A stretch of DNA of 64,000 bases from Limnobaculum eriocheiris. Its GTDB lineage: Bacteria; Pseudomonadota; Gammaproteobacteria; Enterobacterales; Enterobacteriaceae. The position numbers and the translations under genes are program-made. Within the stretch, counting starts at the first letter, position 1; every line of letters starts with the position of its first letter. This document shows positions 18,978-29,229 of this stretch, one piece after another. The stretch lies in assembly GCF_021010575.1 (NCBI RefSeq), contig NZ_JAJNAG010000014.1:1-64000 (forward strand). Reading direction: 5' to 3'. The notes under the pieces are model-generated. The model was given only the letters and a program-made list of their open reading frames with translations. It did no database searches and had not been told where the DNA came from.

Positions 18978-20261
18978 TTAACCCGGGCGCTTTCTGTTGC
19001 GCGGAGGTCCATTCCGACGAGGTCCACTGCTGCGTCTTGGATTTCCGGTATTGCGTGGACGAGAAAGACGTTTGGGGGCAGGGAGATCGGTCAGTAATGC
19101 TTCAGAACTATAGCGACTGACAGGAATTGAGTGGCCAATATACTGCTCAATAGCCGGTAGATTTAATGCATATTGCTCACAGGCCAGAGTGATAGAGTGT
19201 CCACTGGCTCCGGCTCGTCCTGTACGGCCAATGCGATGCACATAGTCTTCACAATCATCCGGCAAATCATAGTTAAATACGTGGGTAACTTCCGGAATAT
19301 GCAAACCACGAGCTGCAACATCCGTTGCTACCAGAATATCCAGATTGCCTTTAGTGAAATCGTCCAGAATATGTAAGCGTTTTTTCTGTGCTACATCACC
19401 GGTTAATAAACCAACGCGATGTCCATCAGCCGCCAGATATCCCCATATTTCTTCACAAGCATGTTTGGTGTTGGCAAAAATGATACAGCGTTCAGGCCAT
19501 TCTTCTTCCAGAAGTGTTTGAAGTAAACGCATCTTATCTTCGTTGGAAGGATAAAATAACTCTTCCTGAATTCGGTGGCCGGTTTTTTGTGTTGGCTCCA
19601 CTTCAACATATTGAGGATTATTCATATGTTCAAACGCCAGCTCACGAACGCGGAAAGAAAGCGTTGCGGAGAATAACATGCTTAAGCGTTGGGTCGCCGG
19701 TGGCATACGACGGAAGATCCAACGGATATCTTTGATAAATCCTAAATCAAACATACGATCGGCTTCATCCAGAACAACCACCTGAATGGCACCTAAATCA
19801 ATGTGATTTTGCTTGGTGTAATCGATGAGACGGCCGGTAGTACCAATCAGAATATCAACGCCAGCCTCCAGTACTTTTAGCTGTTTATCATAGCCATCAC
19901 CACCGTAGGCCAGTCCAATTTTCAGGCCGGTCTCTTGAGCCAGTGCTTCGGCATCATTGTGAATTTGCACCGCAAGTTCACGGGTGGGCGCCATGATTAG
20001 TGCACGAGGTTGATTAATTTTGCGATTGCCATCAGCCTCGTGAGTAAGTAGGTAATTAAAGGTAGATGCCAGAAAAGCCAGCGTTTTTCCGGTACCCGTT
20101 TGTGCCTGTCCTGCAACATCATGCCCTGCAACCGTATAAGGAAGCGCCAGTGCTTGTATTGGCGTACAGTAATGAAAGCCTTTATTTTCAAGGGCCTTGA
20201 TTACCGAAGGGTGTAGTGCGAAGTCGGCAAACTTCTGTTCTGTTAAGTGTGTTTTGCTCAT
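18978..20261 (-). CDS. rhlB: ATP-dependent RNA helicase RhlB
   Basis: A 427-residue DEAD-box helicase (E. coli RhlB 421), the helicase of the RNA degradosome that binds RNase E and unwinds structured RNA for PNPase. Motifs in order are AQTGTGKT (about 55-62), [19 protein letters not shown] (about 164-176), SATLS, and the [10 protein letters not shown] box near 345. The basic C-terminal tail rich in Arg, Pro and Gly, ending [13 protein letters not shown], is the RNA-binding extension. It is divergent from trxA. Confidence 0.96.
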   Translation of the reverse strand: MSKTHLTEQKFADFALHPSVIKALENKGFHYCTPIQALALPYTVAGHDVAGQAQTGTGKTLAFLASTFNYLLTHEADGNRKINQPRALIMAPTRELAVQIHNDAEALAQETGLKIGLAYGGDGYDKQLKVLEAGVDILIGTTGRLIDYTKQNHIDLGAIQVVVLDEADRMFDLGFIKDIRWIFRRMPPATQRLSMLFSATLSFRVRELAFEHMNNPQYVEVEPTQKTGHRIQEELFYPSNEDKMRLLQTLLEEEWPERCIIFANTKHACEEIWGYLAADGHRVGLLTGDVAQKKRLHILDDFTKGNLDILVATDVAARGLHIPEVTHVFNYDLPDDCEDYVHRIGRTGRAGASGHSITLACEQYALNLPAIEQYIGHSIPVSRYSSEALLTDLPAPKRLSRPRNTGNPRRSSGPRRNGPPRNRKRPG

Positions 20262-20406
20262 AGTGGTGTAGAATATCAGCTAACCTTGTATTCACGAAAG
20301 TATTGCTTTACGAATGCGTATCCGTTGAAATAAAGTCAACATATATTCAACGTTTCTTTGGTTAATATAACACCAATGAAACATATCTAATCCTGTGGAG
20401 TCAAAC

Positions 20407-20733
20407 ATGAGCGAAAAAATTATTCACTTAACCGATAGCAGCTTTGAAAATGATGTTTTAAAAGCTGATGGTCCAGTACTGGTGGATTTTTGGGCCGAAT
20501 GGTGTGGTCCATGCAAAATGATTGCCCCAATTCTGGATGAAGTGGCGGCGGAGTATGATGGCAAACTGACGGTAGCTAAATTGAATATTGACCAGAATCC
20601 GGCAACTGCGCCGCAGTATGGTATTCGTGGTATTCCAACCCTATTGCTGTTTAAAGATGGTGCTATTGCTGCAACTAAAGTTGGTGCATTGTCGAAATCT
20701 CAATTAAAAGAGTTTTTAGACGCCAGTATTTAA
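20407..20733 (+). CDS. trxA: Thioredoxin 1
   Basis: A 108-residue thioredoxin with active-site WCGPC at C33 and C36 and the cis-proline loop RGIPTLLLF. It reduces cytoplasmic disulfides, including ribonucleotide reductase. The start at 20407 gives [10 protein letters not shown] as in E. coli and is preceded by GTGGAG; the in-frame ATG at 20395 lies within the leader and overlaps this ribosome site. It is divergent from rhlB and upstream of rho, as in E. coli. Confidence 0.97.
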   Translation: MSEKIIHLTDSSFENDVLKADGPVLVDFWAEWCGPCKMIAPILDEVAAEYDGKLTVAKLNIDQNPATAPQYGIRGIPTLLLFKDGAIAATKVGALSKSQLKEFLDASI

Positions 20734-20765
20734 TTGATATTGAATTAATTTTTACTTCACACAGG

Positions 20766-20801
20766 TTCTTGTTTATCCACTGTTTTATGGATAAACAAGA
20801 A
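20766..20801. repeat. 14 bp perfect hairpin after trxA
   Basis: TTCTTGTTTATCCA (20766-20779) pairs without mismatch with TGGATAAACAAGAA (20788-20801) around an eight-base loop. It stands 33 bases after the trxA stop. No T run follows, so it is more likely a 3' end stabiliser for trxA mRNA after trimming than a terminator. Confidence 0.75.
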
Positions 20802-20962
20802 GCCTTAATGAATAAATTAAATAAAAATAGTGATATCGAATAGAATTTTTACTGGAAAAACAGCCCATAGGTGCTAATTTATTAGCTGAACCGTAGACTC
20901 GGTTAATAAAGCGTGCTACCTTTAATCACGCTTCATGCAATCTTATCTATATATACGTACTC

Positions 20963-21038
20963 GTTTTAAAATCGTAGCTTAAAGTTCTTAGAGCAGTTTA
21001 ATCATGAGCATCGACTGTGAATGCTATGATTTTAAAAC
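20963..21038 (+). repeat. Long-range inverted repeat in the rho leader
   Basis: GTTTTAAAATCGTAGC (20963-20978) can pair with GCTATGATTTTAAAAC (21023-21038) over 16 base pairs, one of them G-U in RNA, enclosing 44 bases. The enclosed part contains the ATG of a 22-codon ORF (21004). Such a stem could hide or expose a Rho loading or ribosome site. Function is inferred. Confidence 0.6.
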
Positions 21039-21123
21039 AGGTTTAGAATGTATATCCGGGCATTATTTCTGAGTTTCTGATATGTGGTCAGGCATCGTCA
21101 TACTACTTTTCTGATATAAAATA

Positions 21124-21222
21124 ATGAACAGATATTCTAATAATACAGGCGCGGCGTATACCGTCAGCTATTCACGAAGACTTTTCGAGACAGACCCCGA
21201 GTTAAAGAACCCACCATTATGA
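21124..21222 (+). CDS. Short ORF overlapping rho start (possible leader peptide)
   Basis: 32 codons starting [20 protein letters not shown] and ending in TGA that overlaps the rho ATG as ATGA, the arrangement of translational coupling. No clear ribosome site precedes its ATG, so it may not be translated from there. It may correspond to the rho leader ORF of E. coli only by position; the peptide is not obviously the same. Confidence 0.3.
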   Translation: MNRYSNNTGAAYTVSYSRRLFETDPELKNPPL

Positions 21223-22478
21223 ATCTTACCGAACTAAAAAATACGCCGGTCTCTGAGTTGATTACTCTCGGCGAAAATATGGGGCTGGAAAACCTGGCCC
21301 GTATGCGCAAACAAGATATTATCTTTTCGATTCTTAAGCAGCATGCGAAAAGTGGAGAAGATATTTTTGGCGATGGCGTGTTGGAAATATTGCAGGATGG
21401 ATTCGGTTTCCTCCGTTCTGCTGACAGTTCCTACCTCGCTGGTCCAGATGATATCTATGTTTCCCCTAGTCAAATCCGCCGTTTTAACTTACGTACTGGT
21501 GACACCATTTCAGGAAAAATTCGTCCACCAAAAGAGGGTGAACGTTATTTTGCATTACTGAAAGTTAATGAAGTTAATTACGATAAGCCAGAAAACGCTC
21601 GTAATAAGATTCTGTTTGAAAACTTAACGCCATTACACGCCAACTCTCGTCTGCGGATGGAACGTGGTAATGGTTCTACCGAAGATTTAACCGCTCGCGT
21701 TCTGGATCTTGCTTCTCCAATTGGTCGTGGTCAGCGTGGTCTGATTGTTGCACCGCCAAAAGCCGGTAAAACGATGTTGCTGCAAAATATCGCGCAGAGC
21801 ATTGCTTATAATCATCCTGATTGCGTACTGATGGTGCTACTGATTGATGAACGTCCGGAAGAGGTAACAGAGATGCAACGTCTGGTGAAAGGTGAAGTTG
21901 TGGCTTCAACCTTTGATGAACCAGCATCTCGTCATGTTCAGGTCGCTGAAATGGTTATTGAAAAAGCTAAGCGTCTGGTAGAGCATAAAAAAGACGTTAT
22001 CATTCTGCTTGATTCTATTACCCGTTTAGCGCGTGCATATAACACGGTTGTACCAGCTTCAGGTAAAGTATTGACCGGTGGTGTGGATGCAAATGCTTTG
22101 CATCGTCCAAAACGTTTCTTTGGTGCTGCCCGTAATGTGGAAGAAGGTGGTAGCCTGACGATTATTGCTACGGCGTTGGTTGATACCGGCTCTAAAATGG
22201 ATGAAGTCATCTACGAAGAGTTTAAAGGTACAGGTAACATGGAATTGCATTTATCTCGCAAGATTGCAGAGAAGCGCGTATTCCCGGCTATCGATTACAA
22301 CCGTTCCGGTACCCGTAAAGAAGAGTTACTGACAACGTCAGAAGAATTACAAAAAATGTGGATCCTGCGCAGAATCATTCACCCTATGGGAGAAATTGAT
22401 GCGATGGAGTTCCTCATCAATAAGTTAGCGATGACGAAAACTAATGATGAATTCTTTGATATGATGAAGCGTTCATAA
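21219..22478 (+). CDS. rho: Transcription termination factor Rho
   Basis: A 419-residue hexameric RNA helicase, the same length as E. coli Rho and nearly identical in sequence. The N-terminal helical and cold-shock-like RNA-binding domain (about 1-130) contains [17 protein letters not shown]; the ATPase domain has Walker A APPKAGKT near 178-185 and Walker [17 protein letters not shown] near 259-274. The start [20 protein letters not shown] is invariant in the order. It follows a long leader likely used for autoregulation. Confidence 0.98.
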   Translation: MNLTELKNTPVSELITLGENMGLENLARMRKQDIIFSILKQHAKSGEDIFGDGVLEILQDGFGFLRSADSSYLAGPDDIYVSPSQIRRFNLRTGDTISGKIRPPKEGERYFALLKVNEVNYDKPENARNKILFENLTPLHANSRLRMERGNGSTEDLTARVLDLASPIGRGQRGLIVAPPKAGKTMLLQNIAQSIAYNHPDCVLMVLLIDERPEEVTEMQRLVKGEVVASTFDEPASRHVQVAEMVIEKAKRLVEHKKDVIILLDSITRLARAYNTVVPASGKVLTGGVDANALHRPKRFFGAARNVEEGGSLTIIATALVDTGSKMDEVIYEEFKGTGNMELHLSRKIAEKRVFPAIDYNRSGTRKEELLTTSEELQKMWILRRIIHPMGEIDAMEFLINKLAMTKTNDEFFDMMKRS

Positions 22479-22550
22479 TAATCAGTTAAATAGTTATGAG
22501 TATTAGAGTAATATTCTGATACTCATAAACTTTATCGAGAGCCGTTAATC

Positions 22551-23648
22551 GTGAATTTACTCAGTATGAGTGGCGATCTTGTTATCGTCTTTTTGTTCTC
22601 TCTGGCTTTTCTATTTATTGCACGCAAAATAGCCAAAAGCATTGGCTTAGTAGATAAACCAAATTATCGGAAACGCCATCAAGGTGTTATCCCATTAGTT
22701 GGTGGTATTTCTGTTTATGCCGGGGTTTGCCTGTATCTTTTTCTTAACTGGAATGAGATTGTGCAACCCGGCATTTATCTTATTTGCGCCGGGATTTTGG
22801 TTTTAGTCGGTGCAGTGGACGATCGTTTTGATATTAGCGTTAAGTTCAGGGCATCAGTACAAGCACTGGTAGCTATCGCAATGATGGTTTTTGCTGGTAT
22901 GTATCTTCATAGCCTTGGATATATTTTAGGTCCATGGGAGCTGATACTTGGCCCGGTAGGTTATGTAGTGACTCTGTTTGCAGTGTGGGCTGCAATTAAT
23001 GCTTTCAATATGGTTGATGGTATTGATGGCCTGCTTGGTGGATTAGGCTGTGTCACTTTTGGCGCGTTAGGTGTTTTATTAGTTATTGATGGACAAACAT
23101 TTTTAGGCTATTGGTGTTTTGCTATTATCGTCGCTATTATTCCCTATTTATTGCTCAATTTGGGCGCGTTTGGTAAACGCTACAAAGTGTTTATGGGAGA
23201 TGCAGGTAGTACGCTAATTGGTTTTACCGTTATCTGGATCTTACTACAGAGTACTCAGGGGGTCGGTCATCCAATGAATCCCGTGACTGCCTTATGGGTT
23301 ATTGCTATTCCTCTGATTGATATGATTGCCATTATGTACCGTCGGTTACGTAAGGGCATGAGTCCATTTGCTGCCGATCGACAGCACATTCATCATCTTA
23401 TTATGCGTGCTGGTTTCACCTCCCGTCAGGCATTTGTGCTGATTACGTTGGCGGCTGCACTGTTGGCTGCCATTGGTGTTATCGGAGAACATATCTTTTT
23501 TATCTCTGAATGGATGATGTTGGTACTATTCTTGCTTGTATTTGTATTGTATGGCTTTTGTATTAAGCATGCCTGGCGCGTCGCTCGTTTTATTAAACGC
23601 ACGAAGCGCCGTATGCGGCGAACTCATGAAAATCAGCGAATTTCTTAA
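22551..23648 (+). CDS. wecA: UDP-GlcNAc:undecaprenyl-phosphate GlcNAc-1-phosphate transferase
   Basis: A 365-residue polytopic membrane enzyme that starts ECA (and in many strains O-antigen) lipid carriers by moving GlcNAc-1-phosphate to undecaprenyl phosphate. Conserved cytoplasmic motifs are VDKPNYRKRHQG (about 35-46), DDRFDIS, NAFNMVDGIDGLLGG (about 149-163), VFMGDAGSTLIG and DRQHIHHLI near 281-289. The basic tail RFIKRTKRRMRRTH matches E. coli. The start codon is GTG. It is the first of twelve ECA genes in one direction. Confidence 0.97.
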   Translation: MNLLSMSGDLVIVFLFSLAFLFIARKIAKSIGLVDKPNYRKRHQGVIPLVGGISVYAGVCLYLFLNWNEIVQPGIYLICAGILVLVGAVDDRFDISVKFRASVQALVAIAMMVFAGMYLHSLGYILGPWELILGPVGYVVTLFAVWAAINAFNMVDGIDGLLGGLGCVTFGALGVLLVIDGQTFLGYWCFAIIVAIIPYLLLNLGAFGKRYKVFMGDAGSTLIGFTVIWILLQSTQGVGHPMNPVTALWVIAIPLIDMIAIMYRRLRKGMSPFAADRQHIHHLIMRAGFTSRQAFVLITLAAALLAAIGVIGEHIFFISEWMMLVLFLLVFVLYGFCIKHAWRVARFIKRTKRRMRRTHENQRIS

Positions 23649-23669
23649 CCAGAGGCTTTTGTCTTAGAC

Positions 23670-24710
23670 ATGAAATCAGAGATCCAGTCAGTTGATAATG
23701 AATTAGATATTCGTAGCCTGTGCTATTCATTATGGTATGGCAAAATATGGATTGTTGGCATTGCCATTATTTTTGCAGCTATTGCTTTAGGTTACTCTTA
23801 TGTGGTCAAACAGGAGTGGAGCACTACCGCAATTACTGATAAACCAACAGTGAGTATGCTGGGTGGTTATTATTCGCAAGAGCAGTTTTTGCGAGGTCTT
23901 ATCCGGACCAGTAGCAATAGTGCAGCAGTAGCAGAAACGCCCATTACGGAAGATGTTTACAGCGAATTTATTATGCAGCTTTCTTCCTATGATGCTCGCC
24001 GCGATTTCTGGCTACAGTCTGATTACTATAAACAGCGTCAATCAGGTGATGTGCGTGCAGACGCAGTGGTACTGGATGAGTTGATTAATAATATTATTTT
24101 TACGCCTAAAGACGATAAAAAAGGAATCAATGATAGTATTAAGCTAACGGCTGAAACACCAAGTGACGCAAATCAGCTACTGCGTCAGTATATTAATTTT
24201 GCTAATCAGCGCGCAGTAACTAGCTTAAATGCCGAATTGCAGGGCACCTGGTCAGTTCGTCAAACATCCCTTGCCCGTCAGGTTCAACGTCAGGAAAAAA
24301 TGGCGAATGCGGTATATCAGCGAGAATTAAAACGCTTACAGCAGGCGCTAACCATTGCTCAGCAGCAGGGGATCACCCGTTCCCAAACGGATGTTCCAGC
24401 CGATCAATTACCTAACTCAGAATTGTTTTTATTAGGTAAGCCCATGCTTCAGGCTCGATATGAGGCATTACAGGCAAATGGCCCTGATTTTGAAAATGAT
24501 TATGACCACGATCGCGCGGTGCTCTCTTCGCTGAATGATGGGGCTAAATTGGATAATCAGTTTAAGGCATACCGCTATTTACGTACCCCAGAAGACCCCA
24601 TTACCCGAGACAAACCTCGTCGCCTGTTCCTGCTGATTATGTGGGGAGGGGTGGGGGCACTTGTTGGTGCTGGAGTAGCGCTGACCCGCAGACGTAATAA
24701 AGAAATATGA
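23670..24710 (+). CDS. wzzE: ECA polysaccharide chain length modulator WzzE
   Basis: A 346-residue inner-membrane co-polymerase that sets ECA repeat number together with WzyE. One transmembrane segment near residues 27-48 (IWIVGIAIIFAAIALGYSYV) and another near 320-337 bracket a periplasmic domain rich in helices, the Wzz layout. The C-terminal membrane segment is followed by TRRRNKEI. It starts 21 bases after wecA. Confidence 0.94.
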   Translation: MKSEIQSVDNELDIRSLCYSLWYGKIWIVGIAIIFAAIALGYSYVVKQEWSTTAITDKPTVSMLGGYYSQEQFLRGLIRTSSNSAAVAETPITEDVYSEFIMQLSSYDARRDFWLQSDYYKQRQSGDVRADAVVLDELINNIIFTPKDDKKGINDSIKLTAETPSDANQLLRQYINFANQRAVTSLNAELQGTWSVRQTSLARQVQRQEKMANAVYQRELKRLQQALTIAQQQGITRSQTDVPADQLPNSELFLLGKPMLQARYEALQANGPDFENDYDHDRAVLSSLNDGAKLDNQFKAYRYLRTPEDPITRDKPRRLFLLIMWGGVGALVGAGVALTRRRNKEI

Positions 24711-24717
24711 TAGGGAT

Positions 24718-24735
24718 AGGTACCTTCGGGCACCT
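24718..24735 (+). repeat. UUCG-capped hairpin between wzzE and wecB
   Basis: AGGTACC (24718-24724) and GGCACCT (24729-24735) pair with one A-C mismatch around the very stable TTCG loop. No T run follows. It may shape or protect the polycistronic ECA mRNA; no terminator role is indicated. Confidence 0.45.
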
Positions 24736-24780
24736 GAATGGCAATAACTGCCGTGATAACTGACTTAAAGAGATAGCTCT

Positions 24781-25911
24781 GTGAAAGTGTTAACTGTTTT
24801 TGGCACACGACCTGAAGCAATTAAAATGGCCCCTTTGGTGCACGCACTGGCCGATGATGACTATTTTGAGTCGAAAGTTTGTGTGACGGCTCAACATCGG
24901 GAGATGTTGGATCAGGTACTTAAGTTATTTGATATAAAACCTGATTACGATCTGGATATTATGCGACCAGGACAAGGTTTAACCGAAATTACCTGCCGTA
25001 TACTTGAAGGGCTAAAGCCGGTTTTAGAAGAGTTTAAACCAGACGTGGTTTTGGTTCATGGAGATACCACTACGACTCTTGCCACCAGCTTGGCTGCATT
25101 TTATCAGCGTATTCCTGTTGGACACGTTGAGGCTGGGTTACGTACCGGCGATCTCTATTCTCCATGGCCAGAGGAAGGAAATCGGAAATTGACGGGCCAT
25201 CTGGCCATGTATCACTTTTCTCCAACAGAGACATCAAAGCAAAACTTATTAACGGAAGCTATACCCGATAGCCGTATTTTTATTACAGGTAATACGGTAA
25301 TTGATGCGCTGTTTTGGGTACGTAATCGTATCCATAATGATGCTCGATTAAAACAGGAAATGGAGCAGCGTTACGCTTTCTTGCAGCAAGATAAGAAAAT
25401 TATTTTGGTTACCGGTCATCGCCGGGAAAGTTTTGGTGATGGTTTTGAACGGATTTGTAGTGCTTTGGCAGATATTGCCAGAACTCACCCGGATGTGCAG
25501 GTGGTTTATCCGGTGCATCTTAATCCAAATGTCAGGGAGCCGGTTAAGCGTATTCTGAGTCATATTGATAATGTGATTTTGATTGAGCCTCAGGATTATC
25601 TGCCGTTTGTTTATTTGATGGATCACGCTTATTTAATTTTGACTGACTCTGGCGGCATTCAGGAAGAGGCTCCTTCTTTAGGTAAGCCAGTTCTGGTTAT
25701 GCGTAAAACGACAGAGCGTCCGGAAGCCGTTTCAGCCGGAACAGTTCGATTAGTTGGTACAAATATTGCATTGATTTTAGAAGAGGTGAGCCGACTGTTA
25801 ACGGATGAAAATGAGTATCACTTAATGAGTCGGGCACATAATCCTTACGGTGATGGAAAAGCCTGTCAGCGTATTCTCGATGCTTTAAAAAATAATCAGG
25901 TGAAGCTATGA
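24781..25911 (+). CDS. wecB: UDP-N-acetylglucosamine 2-epimerase
   Basis: A 376-residue enzyme, exactly the E. coli length, that makes UDP-ManNAc from UDP-GlcNAc for ECA. It begins [20 protein letters not shown] from a GTG codon; [34 protein letters not shown] and [16 protein letters not shown] are family motifs. Its TGA overlaps the wecC ATG by four bases, suggesting coupled translation. Confidence 0.97.
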   Translation: MKVLTVFGTRPEAIKMAPLVHALADDDYFESKVCVTAQHREMLDQVLKLFDIKPDYDLDIMRPGQGLTEITCRILEGLKPVLEEFKPDVVLVHGDTTTTLATSLAAFYQRIPVGHVEAGLRTGDLYSPWPEEGNRKLTGHLAMYHFSPTETSKQNLLTEAIPDSRIFITGNTVIDALFWVRNRIHNDARLKQEMEQRYAFLQQDKKIILVTGHRRESFGDGFERICSALADIARTHPDVQVVYPVHLNPNVREPVKRILSHIDNVILIEPQDYLPFVYLMDHAYLILTDSGGIQEEAPSLGKPVLVMRKTTERPEAVSAGTVRLVGTNIALILEEVSRLLTDENEYHLMSRAHNPYGDGKACQRILDALKNNQVKL

Positions 25912-27170
25912 GTTTTGAAACAATTTCAGTAATCGGTCTTGGCTATATTGGTTTACCTACTGCTGCAGCTTTTGCATCGCGCAAAAAGAAAGTTATTGGC
26001 GTAGATATTAATCAGCACGCGGTGGATACCATTAACCGTGGTGCGATTCATATTGTTGAGCCTGATTTAGATAAAGTTGTCAAAGAGGCCGTCGAAGCGG
26101 GTTGTTTACAGGCGGTGACTAAACCTTTAGCTGCGGATGCATTTTTAATTGCTGTTCCTACACCTTTTAAAGGCGATCACGAGCCAGATATGGTGTATGT
26201 GGAAACCGCTGCTAAATCTATTGCTCCCGTATTGAAAAAAGGCGATCTGGTCATTCTGGAGTCAACTTCTCCTGTTGGTGCGACTGAGCAGATGGCTGGC
26301 TGGCTGGCGGTTGCTCGCCCGGACCTTACTTTCCCTCAACAGGCTGGCGAAAATGCTGATATCAATATCGCTTATTGTCCTGAACGCGTATTACCAGGGA
26401 AAGTCATGGTAGAACTGATTCAAAACGATCGGGTAGTCGGTGGCATGACTTCTCGTTGTTCAGATCGTGCCAGCGAGTTATATAAAATTTTCCTGAAAGG
26501 TGAGTGCGTTATTACCAACTCGCGTACTGCAGAGATGTGTAAGTTAACTGAGAACAGCTTTCGTGATGTCAATATTGCCTTTGCCAACGAGTTGTCGCTG
26601 ATTTGTGATCATCAGGGGATTAATGTATGGGAGCTGATTCGTCTGGCTAACCGTCATCCCCGGGTTAATATCTTGCAACCAGGGCCAGGTGTTGGTGGTC
26701 ACTGTATTGCTGTCGATCCATGGTTTATCGTGGCACAAAATCCTCAGGATGCGCGTTTGATTCGTATTGCTCGAGAAGTGAATGATGGCAAACCTTATTG
26801 GGTGCTGGATAAAGTAAAATCTGCAGTAGCTGATTGTCTGACGGCTACTGGTAAACGTGCTGCAGAGATTAAGATTGCCTGTTTTGGTCTGGCATTTAAA
26901 CCGGATATTGACGATCTGAGAGAGAGTCCGGCGCTGGAAATTACCCATATGATTGCCGACTGGCATGCCGGGACAACGCTGGCCGTTGAGCCAAACGTCC
27001 ATGAATTACCAAAAGTGCTGGCTGAAAAGGCCCGTTTAACTGACACCGGGGAAGCGCTGGTTGAAGCAGATGTTTTGGTTATGCTGGTTGATCATCGCCA
27101 GTTTAAGGCCATCAGCCCGGAGCAGGTTAAGCAGCAGTGGGTTATTGATACAAAAGGGGTATGGCGTTGA
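25908..27170 (+). CDS. wecC: UDP-N-acetyl-D-mannosamine dehydrogenase
   Basis: A 420-residue dehydrogenase (same length as E. coli WecC) that oxidises UDP-ManNAc to UDP-ManNAcA. The N-terminal Rossmann motif is [26 protein letters not shown] and [15 protein letters not shown] follow, the cysteine in GGHC being the catalytic nucleophile. The C-terminal nucleotide-binding domain includes [17 protein letters not shown]. It overlaps wecB and rffG at its two ends. Confidence 0.97.
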   Translation: MSFETISVIGLGYIGLPTAAAFASRKKKVIGVDINQHAVDTINRGAIHIVEPDLDKVVKEAVEAGCLQAVTKPLAADAFLIAVPTPFKGDHEPDMVYVETAAKSIAPVLKKGDLVILESTSPVGATEQMAGWLAVARPDLTFPQQAGENADINIAYCPERVLPGKVMVELIQNDRVVGGMTSRCSDRASELYKIFLKGECVITNSRTAEMCKLTENSFRDVNIAFANELSLICDHQGINVWELIRLANRHPRVNILQPGPGVGGHCIAVDPWFIVAQNPQDARLIRIAREVNDGKPYWVLDKVKSAVADCLTATGKRAAEIKIACFGLAFKPDIDDLRESPALEITHMIADWHAGTTLAVEPNVHELPKVLAEKARLTDTGEALVEADVLVMLVDHRQFKAISPEQVKQQWVIDTKGVWR

Positions 27171-28234
27171 GAAAGATTTTAGTCACAGGTGGAGCCGGTT
27201 TTATTGGTTCTGCTGTAGTGAGACATATTATTCAGGATACCAAAGATAGCGTATTGGTGGTTGATAAACTGACTTATGCCGGAAATCTGGATTCATTAGT
27301 AGAAGTGGCTGATAGCGATCGCTACTCTTTTGAACAAGTCGATATTTGTGACAGAACTGCGCTGGATCGTCTTTTTGTACAGTATCAACCAGATTTAGTG
27401 ATGCATCTGGCTGCTGAAAGCCATGTGGATCGCTCTATTGATGGCCCGGCAGCGTTCATTGAAACTAATATTGTTGGAACCTATACGCTTCTTGAAGCCG
27501 CCCGTCACTATTGGATGGGGTTAGATACAGCGCTAAAGCAAGCATTTCGCTTTCATCATATCTCTACTGATGAAGTGTATGGCGATTTGCATGGAACAAC
27601 AGATTTATTCACTGAAACAACGCCTTATGCACCAAGCAGCCCTTATTCAGCGTCTAAGGCATCCAGTGACCATTTGGTCAGAGCCTGGCTACGGACCTAT
27701 GGTTTTCCAACCATTGTGACCAACTGTTCTAATAACTATGGGCCATATCATTTTCCTGAAAAACTCATTCCTTTGATAATTTTAAATGCATTGGAAGGAA
27801 AAGCGTTACCCGTTTATGGTAACGGAGCTCAGGTCAGGGACTGGTTATTTGTTGAGGACCACGCAAGGGCTTTATATAAGGTCGTCACTGAGGGTGTTAT
27901 TGGTGAAACCTATAATATTGGTGGTCATAATGAGCGTAAAAATATCGAAGTTGTGCGTACTATTTGTCAACTGCTGGAAGAATTAGCGCCATCAAAACCT
28001 GAAGGTGTAGCTAAATATGCGGATCTGATTACTTACGTAACGGATCGTCCTGGTCACGATATGCGCTATGCCATTGATGCCAGCAAAATTGAGCGTGAAC
28101 TGAACTGGAAGCCACTGGAAACCTTTGAATCAGGTATTCGTAAAACTGTTTCCTGGTATCTGGCGAATCAACAATGGTGGCAGAGAGTTCTGGATGGAAG
28201 TTATGCCAGAGAACGCATTGGTTTGAAATCGTAG
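27167..28234 (+). CDS. rffG: dTDP-glucose 4,6-dehydratase
   Basis: A short-chain dehydrogenase of about 355 residues that makes the keto sugar leading to dTDP-Fuc4N for ECA. Motifs: TGGAGFIGS near the N terminus, STDEVYGDL, and [11 protein letters not shown]. Two starts are possible: ATG 27161 (MALRKIL) and TTG 27167 ((M)RKILVTGG). I prefer TTG because AGGGG at 27155-27159 lies 7 bases before it but only one base before the ATG, because the protein then aligns with E. coli MRKILITGG, and because it gives the four-base overlap with the wecC stop. A database may list the ATG. Confidence 0.93.
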   Translation: MRKILVTGGAGFIGSAVVRHIIQDTKDSVLVVDKLTYAGNLDSLVEVADSDRYSFEQVDICDRTALDRLFVQYQPDLVMHLAAESHVDRSIDGPAAFIETNIVGTYTLLEAARHYWMGLDTALKQAFRFHHISTDEVYGDLHGTTDLFTETTPYAPSSPYSASKASSDHLVRAWLRTYGFPTIVTNCSNNYGPYHFPEKLIPLIILNALEGKALPVYGNGAQVRDWLFVEDHARALYKVVTEGVIGETYNIGGHNERKNIEVVRTICQLLEELAPSKPEGVAKYADLITYVTDRPGHDMRYAIDASKIERELNWKPLETFESGIRKTVSWYLANQQWWQRVLDGSYARERIGLKS

Positions 28235-28341
28235 TTTTGCTGACAAAATAACCTGGGGTCTAAAGCAGAGCCCCAATCATTATATTCTATTTAAGTAATA
28301 TCCCTGATTTCCAGTTAATACAAATGTCAGGGGAAATGGTG

Positions 28342-29229
28342 ATGTCAATGAAAGGTATTATTTTAGCGGGTGGCTCAGGTACCCGACTATATCCAATTAC
28401 GCGCGGTGTATCTAAACAGCTGCTCCCTATTTATGATAAACCAATGATTTACTATCCGCTTTCCGTGTTGATGCTGGCCGGTATACGGGATATTTTGATT
28501 ATTTCTACCCCTGAGGACCTACCGGCATTTCAGCGTTTGCTTGGGTCCGGTGAAGAGTTTGGCATTAAACTGGGCTATGCAGCTCAACCAAGCCCGGATG
28601 GATTAGCGCAGGCATTTTTGATCGGTGAAGAGTTTATTAACGGTGACTCCTGCTGTTTGGTCTTAGGAGATAACATCTTTTTTGGTCAAAGCTTTAGCTC
28701 GAAACTGCGCAGCGTCGTTGCTCGTGACCAGGGCGCGACTGTTTTTGGCTATCAGGTGATGGATCCTGAACGTTTTGGCGTTGTGGAGTTTGATGACAAC
28801 TTCCGGGCGCTGTCTATTGAAGAAAAACCACTTAAACCTAAGTCAAACTGGGCAGTTACCGGGCTCTATTTCTACGATAATCAAGTTGTGGAAATGGCTA
28901 AACAGGTTAAACCGTCTCCTCGTGGCGAACTGGAAATTACCAGCATTAATCAAATGTACCTTGAACAGGGCACATTAAATGTTGAGCTGCTTGGGCGCGG
29001 GTTTGCCTGGTTAGATACAGGAACTCACGATAGCCTGATTGAAGCCAGCACCTTTGTGCAAACGGTAGAGAAGAGACAGGGTTTTAAAGTTGCCTGTCTG
29101 GAAGAGATTGCCTGGCGTAATGGCTGGTTAGATGATGAGAGTGTGCTAAAAACCGCCAAACTTCTGGCCAAAACAGGATATGGCAAATATTTGCAGGATT
29201 TACTCCATGTCCGTCCACGCCAATATTGA
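28342..29229 (+). CDS. rffH: Glucose-1-phosphate thymidylyltransferase
   Basis: A 295-residue nucleotidyltransferase (E. coli RffH 293) making dTDP-glucose from glucose-1-phosphate and dTTP. The pyrophosphorylase motif [18 protein letters not shown] opens the protein, with [18 protein letters not shown] and [12 protein letters not shown] after it. The frame extends to ATG 28324, but AGGGG at 28329-28333 lies inside that extension and is spaced eight bases from ATG 28342; ATG 28348 would start exactly at MKGIIL as in E. coli. A 107-base gap precedes it. Its end overlaps wecD. Confidence 0.94.
   Translation: MSMKGIILAGGSGTRLYPITRGVSKQLLPIYDKPMIYYPLSVLMLAGIRDILIISTPEDLPAFQRLLGSGEEFGIKLGYAAQPSPDGLAQAFLIGEEFINGDSCCLVLGDNIFFGQSFSSKLRSVVARDQGATVFGYQVMDPERFGVVEFDDNFRALSIEEKPLKPKSNWAVTGLYFYDNQVVEMAKQVKPSPRGELEITSINQMYLEQGTLNVELLGRGFAWLDTGTHDSLIEASTFVQTVEKRQGFKVACLEEIAWRNGWLDDESVLKTAKLLAKTGYGKYLQDLLHVRPRQY

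Larger units (their letters stand above)
20734..21218 (+). promoter_or_regulatory. trxA-rho intergenic region (rho leader)
   Basis: 485 bases without a clear conserved gene. In E. coli rho has a long leader that takes part in Rho's autoregulation and encodes a short leader ORF. Here the region holds a 14 bp hairpin (20766-20801), a long-range inverted repeat (20963-21038), and two short ORFs: 22 codons at 21004-21072, and 32 codons at 21124-21222 whose TGA overlaps the rho ATG. No intrinsic terminator with a T run is present, which fits Rho-dependent control. Confidence 0.65.

Noticed and set aside
20766-20801. Pair of DnaA-box-like TTATCCA sequences in the trxA hairpin
   Set aside because: Neither fits TTATNCACA fully, and they arise from the symmetry of the hairpin. 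There is no other origin-like feature.
26544-27002. 152-codon ORF on the minus strand within wecC
   Set aside because: It mirrors a strongly conserved gene, has no recognisable domain and no ribosome site. It is a shadow frame.
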